NCBI GenBank assembly: GCA_029215795.1
Contig: JARDYH010000004.1
Span: forward strand, 218,172,017-218,236,016
Source: Anniella stebbinsi
Taxonomy: Eukaryota; Chordata; Lepidosauria; Squamata; Anniellidae
Direction: 5' to 3'
Length of the DNA stretch: 64,000 bases
The notes beneath the pieces were generated by a model. That model did not search any database. It had not been told where the DNA came from and saw only the letters and a list, made by a program, of their open reading frames with translations. Of this stretch, positions 43,038 to 54,089 are shown piece after piece. A program made the position numbers and the translations under genes. Position 1 is the first letter of the stretch; the number at the start of each line of letters is the position of its first letter.

Positions 43038-44077
43038 CAGGGTGACCAGATTGCCAGGGATTTCCCGGTCCTAACCGGGAAAACTGGGGCGATCCGGGCC
43101 AACCGGGCCCTGGGGGCAAACCTCCGGGGAAATGGTTGGCTCGATCTGGAGCGCTCCCCCTCCTCCCTATTCAAAGCATCACCGCGCCAAGCCCCTCGTG
43201 GGCAACACTCACCTGGGCTCATGTCGCTGGCTTGCTCGCTCGCGCCACTGCTGCTGCTGCCCCTTGTCGCCTCGCAGGAGGAAGTGAGGGCGCCCAGCTC
43301 AGGTGTCCCATCTTCCCCCCCCCCAAACCAGCCCTGGAGCCGGCGTGCTTGGGGCAGCGCTGAGGAAATTTCCCCCTGGGCGGGCGAGGCAGGCAGGCGC
43401 CCCTCCTCGGCACACTTCCTCCAGCCCTTCCCCCGGGCGATCCGGGGCTTTTTCTAGGCCAGCGCGACTGCGCAGGACTAGAAACTGCTCAGCTCAGCCT
43501 GGAGGAAGCGCTGTTGCTCTGGCCTAGAAGAAGCCCCGGGGGAGGGGCTGGAGGAAGTGCGCTGAGGAGGGGCGACAGTCTGCCTCGCCCGCCCAGGGGA
43601 AAGTTTCCTCGGCGCCGCCCCAAGTGTGCTGGCTCCAGGGCTGGTTGGGGGGGGACGATGGGACACCTGAGCTGGGCGCCCTCACTTCCTCCTGCTAGGC
43701 GATGCGGGGCGGCAGCAGCAGCGGCGGTGGCAGCTTGAGTGAGCGAGCGAGCGACATGAGCCCAAGTGAGTGTCGCCGGCGAGTGGCTTAGTGCCTGGTG
43801 CTTTGCACAGGGAGGAGGGGGAGCGAGAGAGCACTGGAGTGGTAGCTTTTTGGTCCTTGGGCAGCCCGATGCCCCGCTCTAAAAGATGATGTAGGGCTCC
43901 AGATACCATCATCCCCAAGGATGATGGGGTTGTAGTCCAACACAAACTGGGGTGTTTTGGGCATGTTGCTGGGGACGATGGGACTTGAAGTCCCAACACA
44001 ATCTCATGGGTGCTTCACAACCCCTTTGGGCGGCCATTTTGGACCTGGATTTTGGTTTTCAAAATCTGGTCACCCTA
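43038..44077. mobile_element. GC-rich hAT-like fold-back, 1040 bp (distinct family)
   Basis: Termini CAGGGTGACCAGATT and AATCTGGTCACCCTA between perfect 8-bp flanks GCCTTCAA (43030-43037, 44078-44085). Long inverted arms, about 43200-43480 against 43500-43775, pair through CTCACTTCCTCCTG, GGCGCCCAGCTCAGGTG, GCCGGCGTGCTTGGGGC and GGAAGTGCGCTGAGGAGGGGC type blocks. Overlapping frames on both strands come from this GC-rich symmetry. The first dozen bases equal those of family B, so the same transposase could have moved both. Confidence 0.85.
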
Positions 44078-44185
44078 GCCTTCAACAACATCTTTGGGTT
44101 CAAATGAATGGTTTTGTGTTTCGAAGCTCAGACTCCACCTCTGCCTTGTACTGAGGTTCTTGGTCAAGTTACTTTTCTTTTAAAG

Positions 44186-44545
44186 CATCTTTAGACAAGT
44201 GTTTTATCACACACTCATGACTGGCCACTCATGGATCTTCATGGGTCATTTTGACGCCGCAGCAATCCTCCTGCGCGTCTCCCGCTTCTTCTGTTGGTTT
44301 TCGTGCTACAAAATAAGACCCAGAAAATCTGTTTCTTCTTGGCTCTGACGACGATTGGCACCATTTCCTGCTGTGCGCGGGAGAAGCTGCACTATAAAAA
44401 TGCCCACTGAATGGCCACATGGTCATATACTTGCTTCCTCTTCCCCATGTGAAGAAAGAGGAAGCTGCTCATCCCTATTGTGGGAGAAAGAAGCAGGAGG
44501 CAAAGCGATGGTAGGGAAACACGATCCCCCCCCCCCCAGCCCCTG
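44186..44545. repeat. Family X repeat, copy 3
   Basis: GCATCTTTAGACAAGTGTTTTATCACACAC, CTCATGGATCTTCATGGGTC, CACTATAAAAATGCCCACTG and GGCCACATGGTC match copies 1 and 2. GC is higher in its middle. Confidence 0.65.
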
Positions 44546-44860
44546 GCTGAAAACACTGTTAGTCTCACCCTCTGGGAAATTATTATTTTGTGACTGGCTG
44601 TGTCCATCATGACAACCATTTGTGAGAGCATTCATGAAATTCTAAAACAATCCAAATATGCCCACTGACCCCAAAAGTCTGAGGAACCCTGATCTATCTG
44701 GTTCCATAATGGACCCATTTCAAACACCCAGCATGCTTAACAGAGCTCCCAAAAGGTTTGATTTTACTTGCCACACAGAATCCAGCAACACAAACACACA
44801 CACTATAACTTGGGAAAGTTTTTTTAAAGTAGAAGTAGGGAAACGGAGGGCCAGGATCCC

Positions 44861-45118
44861 TTCTCGATCATCCCAGAATGCAGGACACAGAATAATGGGC
44901 TCAAGTTACAGGAAATCAGGAAAAACTTCCTCACTGTTAGACAATGGAACCAACAACCTAGGGAGATCGTGGGCTCTCCCACACTAGAAGGATGCTTTAA
45001 GGTGTCAGGGATCTGTCAGGGATGCTTTAAGGTGGTTTCTTGCATTGAGCTGGGGGTTGGACTCGATGGCCTTATAGGCCCCTCCCAACTCTACTGTTCT
45101 ATGATTCTATGATTCTAA
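44861..45118 (+). repeat. CR1 LINE 3' end
   Basis: CAGGAAAAACTTCCTCACTG, GTGGGCTCTCCCACACTAGAAGG, GGGGTTGGACTCGATGGCC, then the diagnostic 8-bp tail repeats (TATGATTCTATGATTCTA). A short internal duplication (GTCAGGGATGCTTTAAGGTG-like) is present. Confidence 0.9.
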
Positions 45119-45179
45119 ATGGAATTTCAGATGTGGCCCTTAGACACCACCATTTCCAAAATGAAAATAGAAGAACCCC

Positions 45180-45262
45180 ATGGTGCAATCCTACACACAT
45201 TTACTTGGGGGTAGTGGACATTAGTGCAATCTACCATTGAGTAAACATGCATGGGTTTGCAC
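45180..45262. repeat. Family R repeat, left part (host of the 45263 insertion)
   Basis: GGTGCAATCCTACACACATTTAC, CTACCATTGAGTAAACATGC and GGGTTTGCAC align with 47645-47735. The rest of the repeat continues at 46491 after the inserted element. Confidence 0.75.
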
Positions 45263-46482
45263 TAGGGGTGTGCACTGGATCGGCTCTGATCCACGATCCG
45301 AAGCCGATCCAGGGGAAATCGGATGCAATTATCCAATTTCCGATCACCCCACTGGATCGTCCGATCGTTTCCGAACTGGTCTGGAAGGACCCGATCTGGT
45401 TTGGGAAAAATCGGAGGATCGGTGGGTGCCCTCTGGTGCTTGCCGCCGCTTCCATTGGCAGGCGCCAGCGGGTGCCCACCGATGGAAGTGGACAGCGGGG
45501 GGGGGGGGGGGCTTACCTGGTGGGGTGTCCTCCTCCTCCTCCCATTGCTGGCTGAAAACTACTGCAAACTAGGCCTCGTGGCTTAGTTTACAGGACAGCG
45601 CCAGGTGATGATCTCATCACCTGATGCTCTACTGTAAACTAGGCTGCGAGGCCTAGTTCGCAGTAGTTTTCAGCTGGCAACGGGAGGAGGAGGATGCCCC
45701 GCCAGGTAAGGAGCGGGGGGGCTTACCTGGGGGGGCTGTCCGCTGCCATTGGGCGCCCGCCTATGGAAATGGACAGCGGGGGAGGGGCTCACCTCCTGGG
45801 GCTGTGAGGCAGCAGGTGGCAGCAGAGGGGCCCCGGCAGGTGAGGATCACGAGGGGGAGGAGGGAGGGGGGGCACTTACCTGCGGGGCTGTCCGGCGCCT
45901 TCCCCTGCATAGATCTACTGAGGACTAGGCTTCGTGGCCTAGTCCTCAGTAGATCTACGCAGGGGAAGGCACCGGACGGCCCTGCAGGTAAGGAGGATCA
46001 CCGGGGGGGCCTTACTTGCCGGGGGCCCTCCGCTGCCCTCCGCTGCCGCCTGGGTGGCAGCGGATGGCAGCGGAGGGGCCCCGGGAGGTAAGGAGGATCG
46101 TGACCACATCGTGACCACTTACCTGCCGGGGTCGTCTGCTGCCGTCTGCTGGTGCCCACGGGCGCCAGCGGACGGGAGCAGAAGGGCCCTGCACATAAGC
46201 ACAAGGGGGGAGGGACAGGGAGGGGGGAGTTAGGCCCCCACTCATCCCCCTGCCACCATTTTTTGCCATAGACTTGCATTGGGGGGAAAGCTTTCTTTCC
46301 CCCAATGCAAGTCTATGGCGAAAAATGTCGGCCGATCCGAAAATTGGACATCCGATTTTCGGATTGGGATCGGGTCCGATCCGATCCGGGGGACCTCCGA
46401 TTTTGTTCTGATCTGATCCAGAACAAAATTGGAGGTCCCGATCCGGTCCCGATCCGATCCGGGGGGTCCGTGCACACCCCTA
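45263..46482 (+). mobile_element. Family A GC-rich hAT-like fold-back, 1220 bp
   Basis: Termini TAGGGGTGTGCACTGGATC and GGTCCGTGCACACCCCTA, perfect 8-bp flanks GTTTGCAC (45255-45262, 46483-46490). One palindromic module with a degenerate core (GGTGATGATCTCATCACC, near 45605-45622) in arms of different sequence from the 14858 copy (CAAACTAGGC and GCCTAGTT), plus a second palindrome around 45925 (AGGCTTCGTGGCCTAGTC). The CATAGACTTGCATTGGGGG hairpin is at 46266-46318. AGGTAAG/CTTACCT module borders are kept. A distinct subfamily. Confidence 0.9.
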
Positions 46483-46490
46483 GTTTGCAC

Positions 46491-46560
46491 TGTGTTACAT
46501 CAAGTGGAACTGACAACAGCCAGTCTCACAGGTGAGGGCGACGTGTGGTTTTTCTCATGG
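46491..46560. repeat. Family R repeat, right part
   Basis: TGTGTTACATCAAGTGGAACTGACAACAGCCAGTCTCACAGGTGAG continues the repeat split at 45262, matching 47736-47800. Confidence 0.75.
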
Positions 46561-47644
46561 GCAATCACACCAGAAATTACTAAGTCAGATCCTGGCAGGA
46601 TAACATAGCATTCCATTGCGGTGGCTCAGCGCACAAACTAAGATATCAAAACTGACAATAGGAACTGAAAGGACCATCCCTTAATTAAGAACTTGGCAGC
46701 AAGAGGCCTCCATCTTTCAAAGCAGACACTTGTAAGAGTCAATGATGGTTCGTCGTGTGCATCCAGCAACTTTCCCCGATGCACCCAGGAAACAATTATG
46801 CGAAGCAGAGGGAAGTCCATATGCTGACAGTTTATTGAATTTTCAGTTTTGGCCCATTTGCACTGCTGTGGATCAGAGTGTATTAGCGTGAGCTGCAGCA
46901 TTAAGATGGCACAAGCGGCAAGCCCTCCAACACGGGGGACTAGAGAAATATTACATTTGCTAACTAGGCTAGAGTTGCACAGCAAACTCTGTTCCACTCT
47001 GTTTCAGCTGCTGTTATTCCCTGGCTGGAGCTGTTTCAAGCAGTTGCTCTCATTTTCCTGATGGACCTGATAATCCCTCTTTTCACAAATCTGATGAATG
47101 TTAAATAGTGTGCTCTCCTGCCATGGAAGAGATAATAGAATTTTGGCTGAATGCTTTATTGCCAGTGGAGGATTTGTACACCAGCATCAATGGATATAAT
47201 TATTACTGTAGTTTTGCCCAGCATATCATTAATAAGTCCATCTCACACACATACCCCACTTTCCTAAACTCCTTGATACACTCTGTGAAATGAATGCTTA
47301 GCACTCATCATCTCTGTAGTTGCTTCAAAAGTCAAGGTACAATCGAATATATTTACATCGATCAAGCTACTAACAGTGTACACATTTGTAATATTAGTAA
47401 CAGTCGGGAGCAAGTGGTACCTACTCCCCCATGCTACAGATTCCAAATGTGAAGCTTGGATTTGGTCCTGTTATTGAGATAACTTATAAGCAGCCAGCAT
47501 GTGGACTGTGAGACTGGAATCACCCAAGGGCCCCAATCCAGAGACGGAACAACAGCAGCAGCTTCCGTACTTTGGATATTCTCTCTCCACCTACCATTCT
47601 CTCCACCTCCACCTGCCGCCTAGACGTATTCAATGGAAGAATCC
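46561..47644. other. Unique sequence, no gene seen
   Basis: About 1.1 kb without a recognised repeat. The frame 46638-46997 (minus) has no recognisable motif. Confidence 0.45.
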
Positions 47645-47805
47645 CATGTCACAATCTTACACACACTTGGGAGTAAGTACTAGTGGAGACAGTGTGATTT
47701 ACCATTGAGTAAGCATACACAAGTTTGCACTGCGTTATATCAAAAGAAACTGACAACAGCCAGTCTCTCGGGTGAGAATGAAGTGTGTTTTTTCTCATAG
47801 ATCTG
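47645..47805. repeat. Family R repeat, uninterrupted paralog
   Basis: CACAATCTTACACACACTTGGGAG, TTTACCATTGAGTAAGCATAC, AGTTTGCACTGCG, ACTGACAACAGCCAGTCTC and TTTTTTCTCAT run without a break. It is a natural empty-site counterpart of 45180-46560, with a single GTTTGCAC. Confidence 0.8.
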
Positions 47806-48684
47806 CATCTCCACGTATGGATTAGCACATGGAAACTTTTTAAATCCATGCCCTCTTTTTTGTGTTGATGGATTGCCTCTTCTTTTGGGGTGATTCAAAA
47901 AGACCTAGATTTTGACACCACCACACACTTATAGGCCACGAGAGCTGAAACAAGACTTTGCAGACATTAGAGTATCATCCTAAATTCAAAAGCTGAATTT
48001 CAAAATTTAAGAGTTAATTGAAAATTTGAACTAATGAATACAGAATATTGTATTAACGTATATTAATCATGATTTTGGTGTGATTTTTGCCTTGTTTTCT
48101 TTCTTAAGAGCACCAGACATTATTATCTACACTTCCACGTCCACTTCCTCCTTCGCCCCCCTTCCTTTCCCTTCCTTTCTATGTTGATTGGACAAAAAAA
48201 GTGCATGCGTGGATATTCAAATGGCTTTGGCGGGATGTAAAGAACAGCTACAGCTTCGTTTTGCAGTACCCTCTGCTGGGCGCATTTTAAAAATGGATTT
48301 TTTAAAATCAAGAAACAGTGCGGAGAGGTGAGTCGAAAACGACCACGGCCACGAGGGAAGGCAACGGCAATACTAAGCATTTGGGCACCGGAACGAAAGG
48401 TAACGCCCCCAAGGCTTTGATTGGATAACGGAGGTCTGAGTTCAGCGACACTGAACCGGTAAAGAAAGACACATTACTCATCATATGATGATTTATATAA
48501 AGAAAAGAACGGATTAAAACTATGAAAAAAGGAGGAAAAAACAACTGGTATATAAAACGTTATGGTAAGTGTGTCATGTGGCCCAATGCGTCCATTGAAA
48601 CCAATCCTAAAGTAGCAAAGCTACAGTGTAGATTTCCCCCAAAGATGATGTGTTTCCCTCAATGATGAAAATATAAGATTGGTG
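47806..48684. other. No gene seen
   Basis: Unique sequence; nothing recognised. Confidence 0.45.
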
Positions 48685-48985
48685 TTTCAGAACTTAAGAA
48701 GAGCCCTGCTGGATCAGACCGAGGGTCCATCTCGTCCAGCATTCTCTTCACACAGTGGCCAACCAGCTGTTGACCTGGGACCCACAAGCAGGACACGGTG
48801 CAACAGCATCCTCCAACCCATATCCCCCAGTAACTGCTGTATATAGGCTTACTGCACATAGCTATCAGGATTAGTAGCCATTGATAGCCTTCTCCTCCAG
48901 GAATTTATCCAACCCCCTTTTAAAGCCTCCAAATCACCACATCGTGGTAGTGAATTCCATAGTTTAACTATGTGCTGTTTCTTAG
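48685..48985 (-). repeat. CR1/L3-like LINE 3' fragment
   Basis: AACTTAAGAAGAGCCCTGCTGG, CACACAGTGGCCAACCAGCTG, AGTAGCCATTGATAGCC and GTGAATTCCATAGTTTAACTATG. Same orientation and order as 12948-13370. Confidence 0.75.
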
Positions 48986-49982
48986 CTTTAGGACTCAGAT
49001 TTCAGAGATCTGACTGACTTCTCGTGTCATATAGAAAATGTTCGTATTTTTGCTTCTTATGAACACATTTCAGAGGAATCTTTCCCCCTCCTTCTCACCC
49101 TCTTCCTTTGAAGGAGACTCAATAAAGACTTACTTAACTGAAAGCTACAGTAACAGCAAGAGGCCAATGAAAAATTCATCTTGGAGTAACAAGCAGACGG
49201 AATCATGACAATAAAAAACAACAGTGTCCTCCAGGCGAACAAGAAACAAAGTTATAAGCCTCATAACGTATTGTTTTTTAAATGCCAGTTTTTATTGAAA
49301 TCCATTTACATTCCTTAGTCGTCTGTCATTAATGGTGATATCCTTTGCTCCTTAACCTGCTATTCCAGAGATACAAACACATTAGGGGAGTTGGTAACCC
49401 ATGGCAACATGCCACAGGAAGGAAGAAGCCAGCAAACGTGAGATGCGATTCTTAATTAATGTTTGCTTGGCAGTGCAAATGTTAAAAAGTTGCTCTTTTC
49501 ACCCTTGCCTCATTGCACGGTGAGGCAGTGAAACACAGTCGATGCGTTTAAATCTCTTTCTCGAGGCGCTGAAAACCATTGCTTGCTTGGCTGCCTCCCC
49601 TCAACACATTGTTATTGGCTGTGTTCAGAAGATCATGTATCAGTTTAATAAGCCGAGATATGGATAAGTCTTTTGCTGGCACACACAGTCCCTTCTCTCC
49701 TCCCTTTGTGGCACACCTGAAGGATGTATATTTGGAACTATTGTTTCCATCTGTTACGGAGGAATCCTTTGGACCCTAGACAGTGTCTGAGGTGTCATGG
49801 GACAATCTCCTCCTCCACACCTGTAGATAGAGCTACAAGCATGGAGGGGGAGGAGGAGGAGAGCCAATCATGGCAACCTCCATGCCTTGCCTTTTGTTTG
49901 GTTTAATATTACTGGCAAAGCAGCTCTCATTTCTGAGGTTGTTTCACCCGCCCTGTCTGGCTCTTGCTGGCAGGGCTTTCGA
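48986..49982. other. Unique sequence, no gene seen
   Basis: No repeat recognised. A short stretch near 49885 (CCTTTTGTTTGG, TATTACTGGCAAAGCAG) recurs near 51336. Confidence 0.45.
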
Positions 49983-50191
49983 CAGTGGAGGTTGATGGCT
50001 CCAATGTCAGCGGGGCTGTGAATCCTCTCTGAGTTTCAGGTAGAACAGGCAGAACTCTAAAGCAGCTATCCAAGGTGCCGAACCATATCTCTAAAACAAA
50101 TCCAGCCCTTTGGATAGCTCCTTTAGAGTTCTGACTGATACCCGGAGCGGATTCACTGCCCCGCTGACATCAGAACCACCAGCCTCCACTG
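49983..50191. mobile_element. Palindromic MITE (CAGTGGAGGCTGG type), copy 2
   Basis: CAGTGGAGGTTGATGGCTCC pairs with GAACCACCAGCCTCCACTG; inner arms share AGAACTCTAAAGCAGCTATCC and GGATAGCTCCTTTAGAGTTCT. Nearly its whole length is one fold-back. No TSD is seen (GCTTTCGA versus AGTTATGT), so the superfamily is open. Confidence 0.8.
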
Positions 50192-50282
50192 AGTTATGTG
50201 TCAAGAAAAGTAGATTTCTGTGACCTGAACAAATAATGCAAAATGGCAACATATGCATATTTTTGCACTTGTCCTACAATTA

Positions 50283-50661
50283 GGGTGGCGATTTGTGCAT
50301 CACCAAATAAGAGGACATCATCACCAAAAAACGAGGACATCGATCTGCATAAATTTGCATGTGTCAATTTATTTGTAGATATACAAATTTAGAAATAATG
50401 ATTAGAATTTAAATAGAAATAGAGTCCATCTCATCATAGTCTGGAGGTCTGGGACCAGGTGACCTTTGTGGCTGTCCAGGTGCTATTCAAGGGCAACTTC
50501 AAGGCCAAGCTCTTCCTTCTAATGATGCTTTAGCTTTATTCCAGACCTGGATGGGATGGCAGCTCTTCAAATAAAGGACGCCTTCAAAATAGAGGACAGT
50601 ACTCTGGCAGCCATTCAAACAGAAGGCTGTCCTCTGTAAAAGAGGACACGTGGACACCCTA
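50283..50661. repeat. MITE remnants (AGGGTGG...AGAGGACA type)
   Basis: TAGGGTGGCGATTTGTGC and AGAGGACATCATCACC at the left, AAAGGACGCCTTC, AGAGGACAG and AGAGGACACGTGGACACCCTA at the right. The outermost bases are inverted (TAGGGTGG, CCACCCTA-like GACACCCTA), so it may be a single decayed element of about 380 bp. Confidence 0.45.
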
Positions 50662-51830
50662 AATCAATTCTGCTTCTGCTAGCCAGAGAGAAGGACCGAA
50701 GAGGGAGGCCAGATATTGCTCCAAAACGACTCAGGGTCTTATACAGAGTCTCATGCTCCCCTCTGAATTCCAGGAATTGCTCATACACTTTCAAGCTCTT
50801 CTTTATAAAGACTTGTTTTATTAAAAGTAAATGAAAACCGGGATTCCCTGGATACTGAATTCTGTAGCCCCCTGCAGAATACACATAGCCCTGTGTATAA
50901 GAGTTGCATTCCATAAGATGTTCAATCTCAGACTTTGGGAAGAGTCTGAGAACAGGAAATCCACCAATTGTGGAACATGCACAGTAAATATTATTTTACA
51001 GGGGCAGTATCCAATTTGACACTACCACTACATCACAATACTAGTGGAAATGACATCTAGTACAATGCCAATAGTATCTGCTGGCATGACAGGGAAACCC
51101 ACTATATCAGCAAACACTATTGGCATTGTGCTAGCGCAATTTAATTTTCATTAGCAGTAGTGTCGAATTGGATAATGACCCAGGTCTTTGAAAAGGAAGC
51201 CATAATCCAAAGGCTTTCTTCCAGTCATTGTTAGATTGCAACATGATTTATGAGTTTTTAAAGGCACATTGAATACATTATTTCTTGAGCTTCAGAAATG
51301 ACCATTAGCCAATTGGATGCACCTACGACGGGGCCTTTTGTTTGGATTACTATTACTGGCAAAGCAGTTGAAAATGCCCAATAATTTGCCAACTGAACAG
51401 CATATGTCGCTGATCATGAAGGCAGTTCAATAAGTTTGATTTGAATTCATTTGCATAATTAGCTAATTAGGCTATCTACTAAAGTTCTGACTTTTGCACT
51501 TTCATGGTGGCGCATAACGATGAAGTCCCAATTGTTGGAAGGAAGGAATATATATCTCAGCAATGAATTCATAGGCCATGCATTTATGGGATGTGGGATG
51601 CAATGCCATCCTCCTGACAGCCTTTCTAAAGAATCTAAATGAAAATTGCTTGGTCTGATAGGCCCCATGCCATGAGTGTTCACTTGGAGTATTAATTTCC
51701 TTGTGCCAACCATCAGACAATTGCAGTAAGTATTTGAGTGATTGTCTGAATGATTCTCAATGACAATAAGCAGGAATTCTTACGGGAGGTTTCAATGAGC
51801 ATGCCCACAACAAGACTCAGGGCTTGATTA
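50662..51830. other. No gene seen
   Basis: Unique sequence. 51000-51170 holds an imperfect inverted pair (CCAATTTGACACTACCACTAC against GTAGTGTCGAATTGG), perhaps a diverged MITE. Confidence 0.4.
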
Positions 51831-51834
51831 ACAG

Positions 51835-51950
51835 AGGAGACATAGCTCATTGGTAGCACATATGCTTGGAAAGCATGGAGAAGGTTCCAACATCAACGCT
51901 TGACATTCCCAATCAGGACTGGGGAAGACTCCTGGTGCAGTAGTCTTGCA
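51835..51950 (+). repeat. tRNA-derived SINE, partial
   Basis: An A-box-like CATAGCTCATTGGTAGCACAT and a B-box-like GGTTCCAACATC, followed by CAGGACTGGGGAAGACTCC. Matches, on the opposite strand, the SINE at 62853-63017. Not a tRNA gene: it has no cloverleaf end. Confidence 0.7.
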
Positions 51951-52012
51951 ACACCTTTGCATGAGCTTACCAAAAAAAGCAAAACCAGACAAGGGCAGGA
52001 GCTACACTACTG

Positions 52013-52130
52013 CTTTATAGTGGTATTGAAGTGCACTGACAACTGTTGGGGCCCATGACACATCTACAAAAAATTACGCTTATATACTGCCCAGAGAGCT
52101 TCGGCTATGGGGCGGTATATAAGTGTAATA

Positions 52131-52173
<43 letters not shown>

Positions 52174-52346
52174 GCAGGATATAACACTATGAAAGTGGTA
52201 TGAAAGCGGTATATGGCATGTGTCATGGGCCTCAACAGTTGTTAGTGTACCTCTATACTGCTGTAAAGCAGTAGTGTAGATCCTGCCTCCATATACTGCT
52301 TTCAACCACTTTCATAGTGCTATATCCTGCTTGGTGCAGATCTGGC
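52013..52346. mobile_element. Family V palindromic MITE with an inserted L2 tail
   Basis: GAGCTACACTACTGCTTTATAG, CAACTGTTGGGGCCCATGAC and, inverted, GTCATGGGCCTCAACAGTTG and TGCTGTAAAGCAGTAGTGTAG form the fold-back. At 52077-52172 it is interrupted by an L2-type 3' end (TATACTGCCCAGAGAGCTTCGGC, then (AAT)n). Confidence 0.75.
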
Positions 52347-52964
52347 CAAGGTGGTGTGGATAGTGAAATGCCAAGAAGCATTCCATAAACTAAAGATGCT
52401 TTGGTGAATATGCCATTGTTAAAAGTTTGTGATTATAATGAACAGGTTTATGGGGCCGCTGATGCATTGGAATATGGGTTAGGAGCTGTGTTATTGCAAG
52501 ATGAGGAAGGAGTAAAGCATCCCCTAGCTTACCTTAGTAGGAAGCTGCCAACACAGGAAAGGAGATTTACATCAATTCAAAAGGAATGTCATGCTATGGT
52601 TCAGGCATTGGGTAAGTTCAGCTCTCATATATGGGGACAGGGATTCACCCTTTTTACTGATAATCATGCTTTACAATGGCTGCAGACTATTAGAAATACC
52701 AATACGAAACTGCAAATATGGTCATGGAAGTATAATCTGTGGATTGAACGTATTGCAGGAAGAACGAATATTATAGCATGGACTATGTCAATGAAGGAGC
52801 AAAGGAAGCCAAATGTCAAAACAACTGTTTTGATGTCTTCGACATTTCCTATTGGTTGCTACACATTGAACTTTGCAGAGCATGTTGTTAATAAGACCAT
52901 CTCCCTACCGCCCCTCCCCATCCCTTCAGCTTGGGCAGAAGGGAGGGAAAATGTGGTGAAATGA
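52347..52964 (+). pseudogene. Ty3/gypsy-like RNase H domain remnant
   Basis: In LTR retrotransposons RNase H removes the RNA strand after reverse transcription. The frame 52401-52964 shows AADALEYGLGAVLLQ, YLSRKLPTQERRF, KECHAMVQALGKF, LFTDNHALQWLQ and NIIAWTMSM, the motif order of the Ty3/gypsy enzyme. The first three acidic catalytic positions (D, E, D) are present, but the fourth Asp (usual ADALSR) reads Trp. Upstream, CQEAFHKLK is a base out of frame with it. Reverse transcriptase is lost before the MITE, and no integrase follows. Clearly a dead fragment. Confidence 0.82.
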
Positions 52965-53836
52965 GGGACTGTCATTTTTATTAAAGTGCAGCAGATTATA
53001 TTTATTGCTGGAATTAGCTGTACTGGTTGGAGAACTTCATGGTGATTGTGCTTCTTTACTGATTGGTCAGTGGGGTTCCAAAGGCAATTATGACAGTTGG
53101 ATGCGGAAGATTAAAGGAGAAAGGTGTTGTGTGCGTGGGCTTTATTATTTTCCTCGGCTTTGAAAGAACTGAACCGCTGTTACTGTTACTAAATAAGAAA
53201 AGTTACACATTGTTATTTATCTAGTGTGGCTCAGTGGTAGTCGATACCCACATGAACTGGAGGTGGCAGTTCATACAGCAGCAACATAGTCCTTGCCCTG
53301 ATATTGAGGCTAGAGGGTGATGGAAGGAAAATTCCAGCATTAGACTTCAGTCTGAAATAGATTCAACACTCCTGCTCAAAAGAATGTGATATCCTGCTTA
53401 AAAACCCCCACAAAAACCACGTCCCTCTCTCACTGTTGACAATGATTGAATAAATGTTTACTCCAGCCTCCTTTTTAAAAAATAAAAGCAATTGTTACCA
53501 TTATTGTTACTAATAAATTGTTACTATTATTGCTTTCTTTGAGCGAGGAGTGATTTATCAAGGTTTTATCAAATCTGACCACAAACAGGAATGGACAGTT
53601 AGAAGTCCAAGGTCCCAAGCTGGACTTCCTGCCCATTTTTGTAGAGAACCAATATAGACTCGTAGTGTAAAGGAGAACATTTGAACAAAAATGAAAGCAA
53701 GCAGTGTCTATCACATCCCCCACCACTCTGGACTTTCCAGAACTTCCAGGAAAAAAAAAATCTCACCCCTACATCATCATAGAATTGAATTTTCATCATA
53801 TTGGTTGTTTTTATAGAAGTACTTTGCCATAAATAG
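52965..53836. other. Possible LTR remnant, then unique sequence
   Basis: Just after the RNase H frame comes purine-rich AGAAGGGAGGGAAAATG (52928-52944), then TGAGGGACTGTC, which could be a polypurine tract and LTR start. Without a second LTR this is unproven. No gene after it. Confidence 0.25.
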
Positions 53837-54089
53837 CGTGACCATATGGAATGGAGGAAAGGGCTCCTGTATTTTTAACAGCTGTGTAGAAAAGTGAATT
53901 TCAGCAGGTGTCATTGGTATGTCTTTGTTTCTTGACCATATACAAAAGAGGGCAAGGCTCCTGCAGCTATATCTGTTGTGATGAAGAGGGAATTTCGCCA
54001 GGTGCTGCATGCATACAAATGAGACCTGCTGAAATTCCCCTTTCTCTACACCTGTTAAAGATACAGGAGCCCTGTTCTCCTTTCCATAA
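53837..54089. repeat. Family B MITE, right end truncated
   Basis: TAGCGTGACCATATGG at the left; right arm AAAGATACAGGAGCCCTG...CTCCTTTCCATA stops a dozen bases short of the terminus. About 60 bp is missing from the middle. Confidence 0.75.

Noticed and set aside
42999..43457. 152-codon open frame with a hydrophobic stretch
   Set aside because: It overlaps the left end and arm of the 1040-bp fold-back, and the complementary strand is also open. The apparent signal-peptide-like run is encoded by the transposon arm.
51835..51950. tRNA gene
   Set aside because: A- and B-box-like sequences are present, but no acceptor stem or anticodon arm can be folded. The 3' body is that of a SINE.
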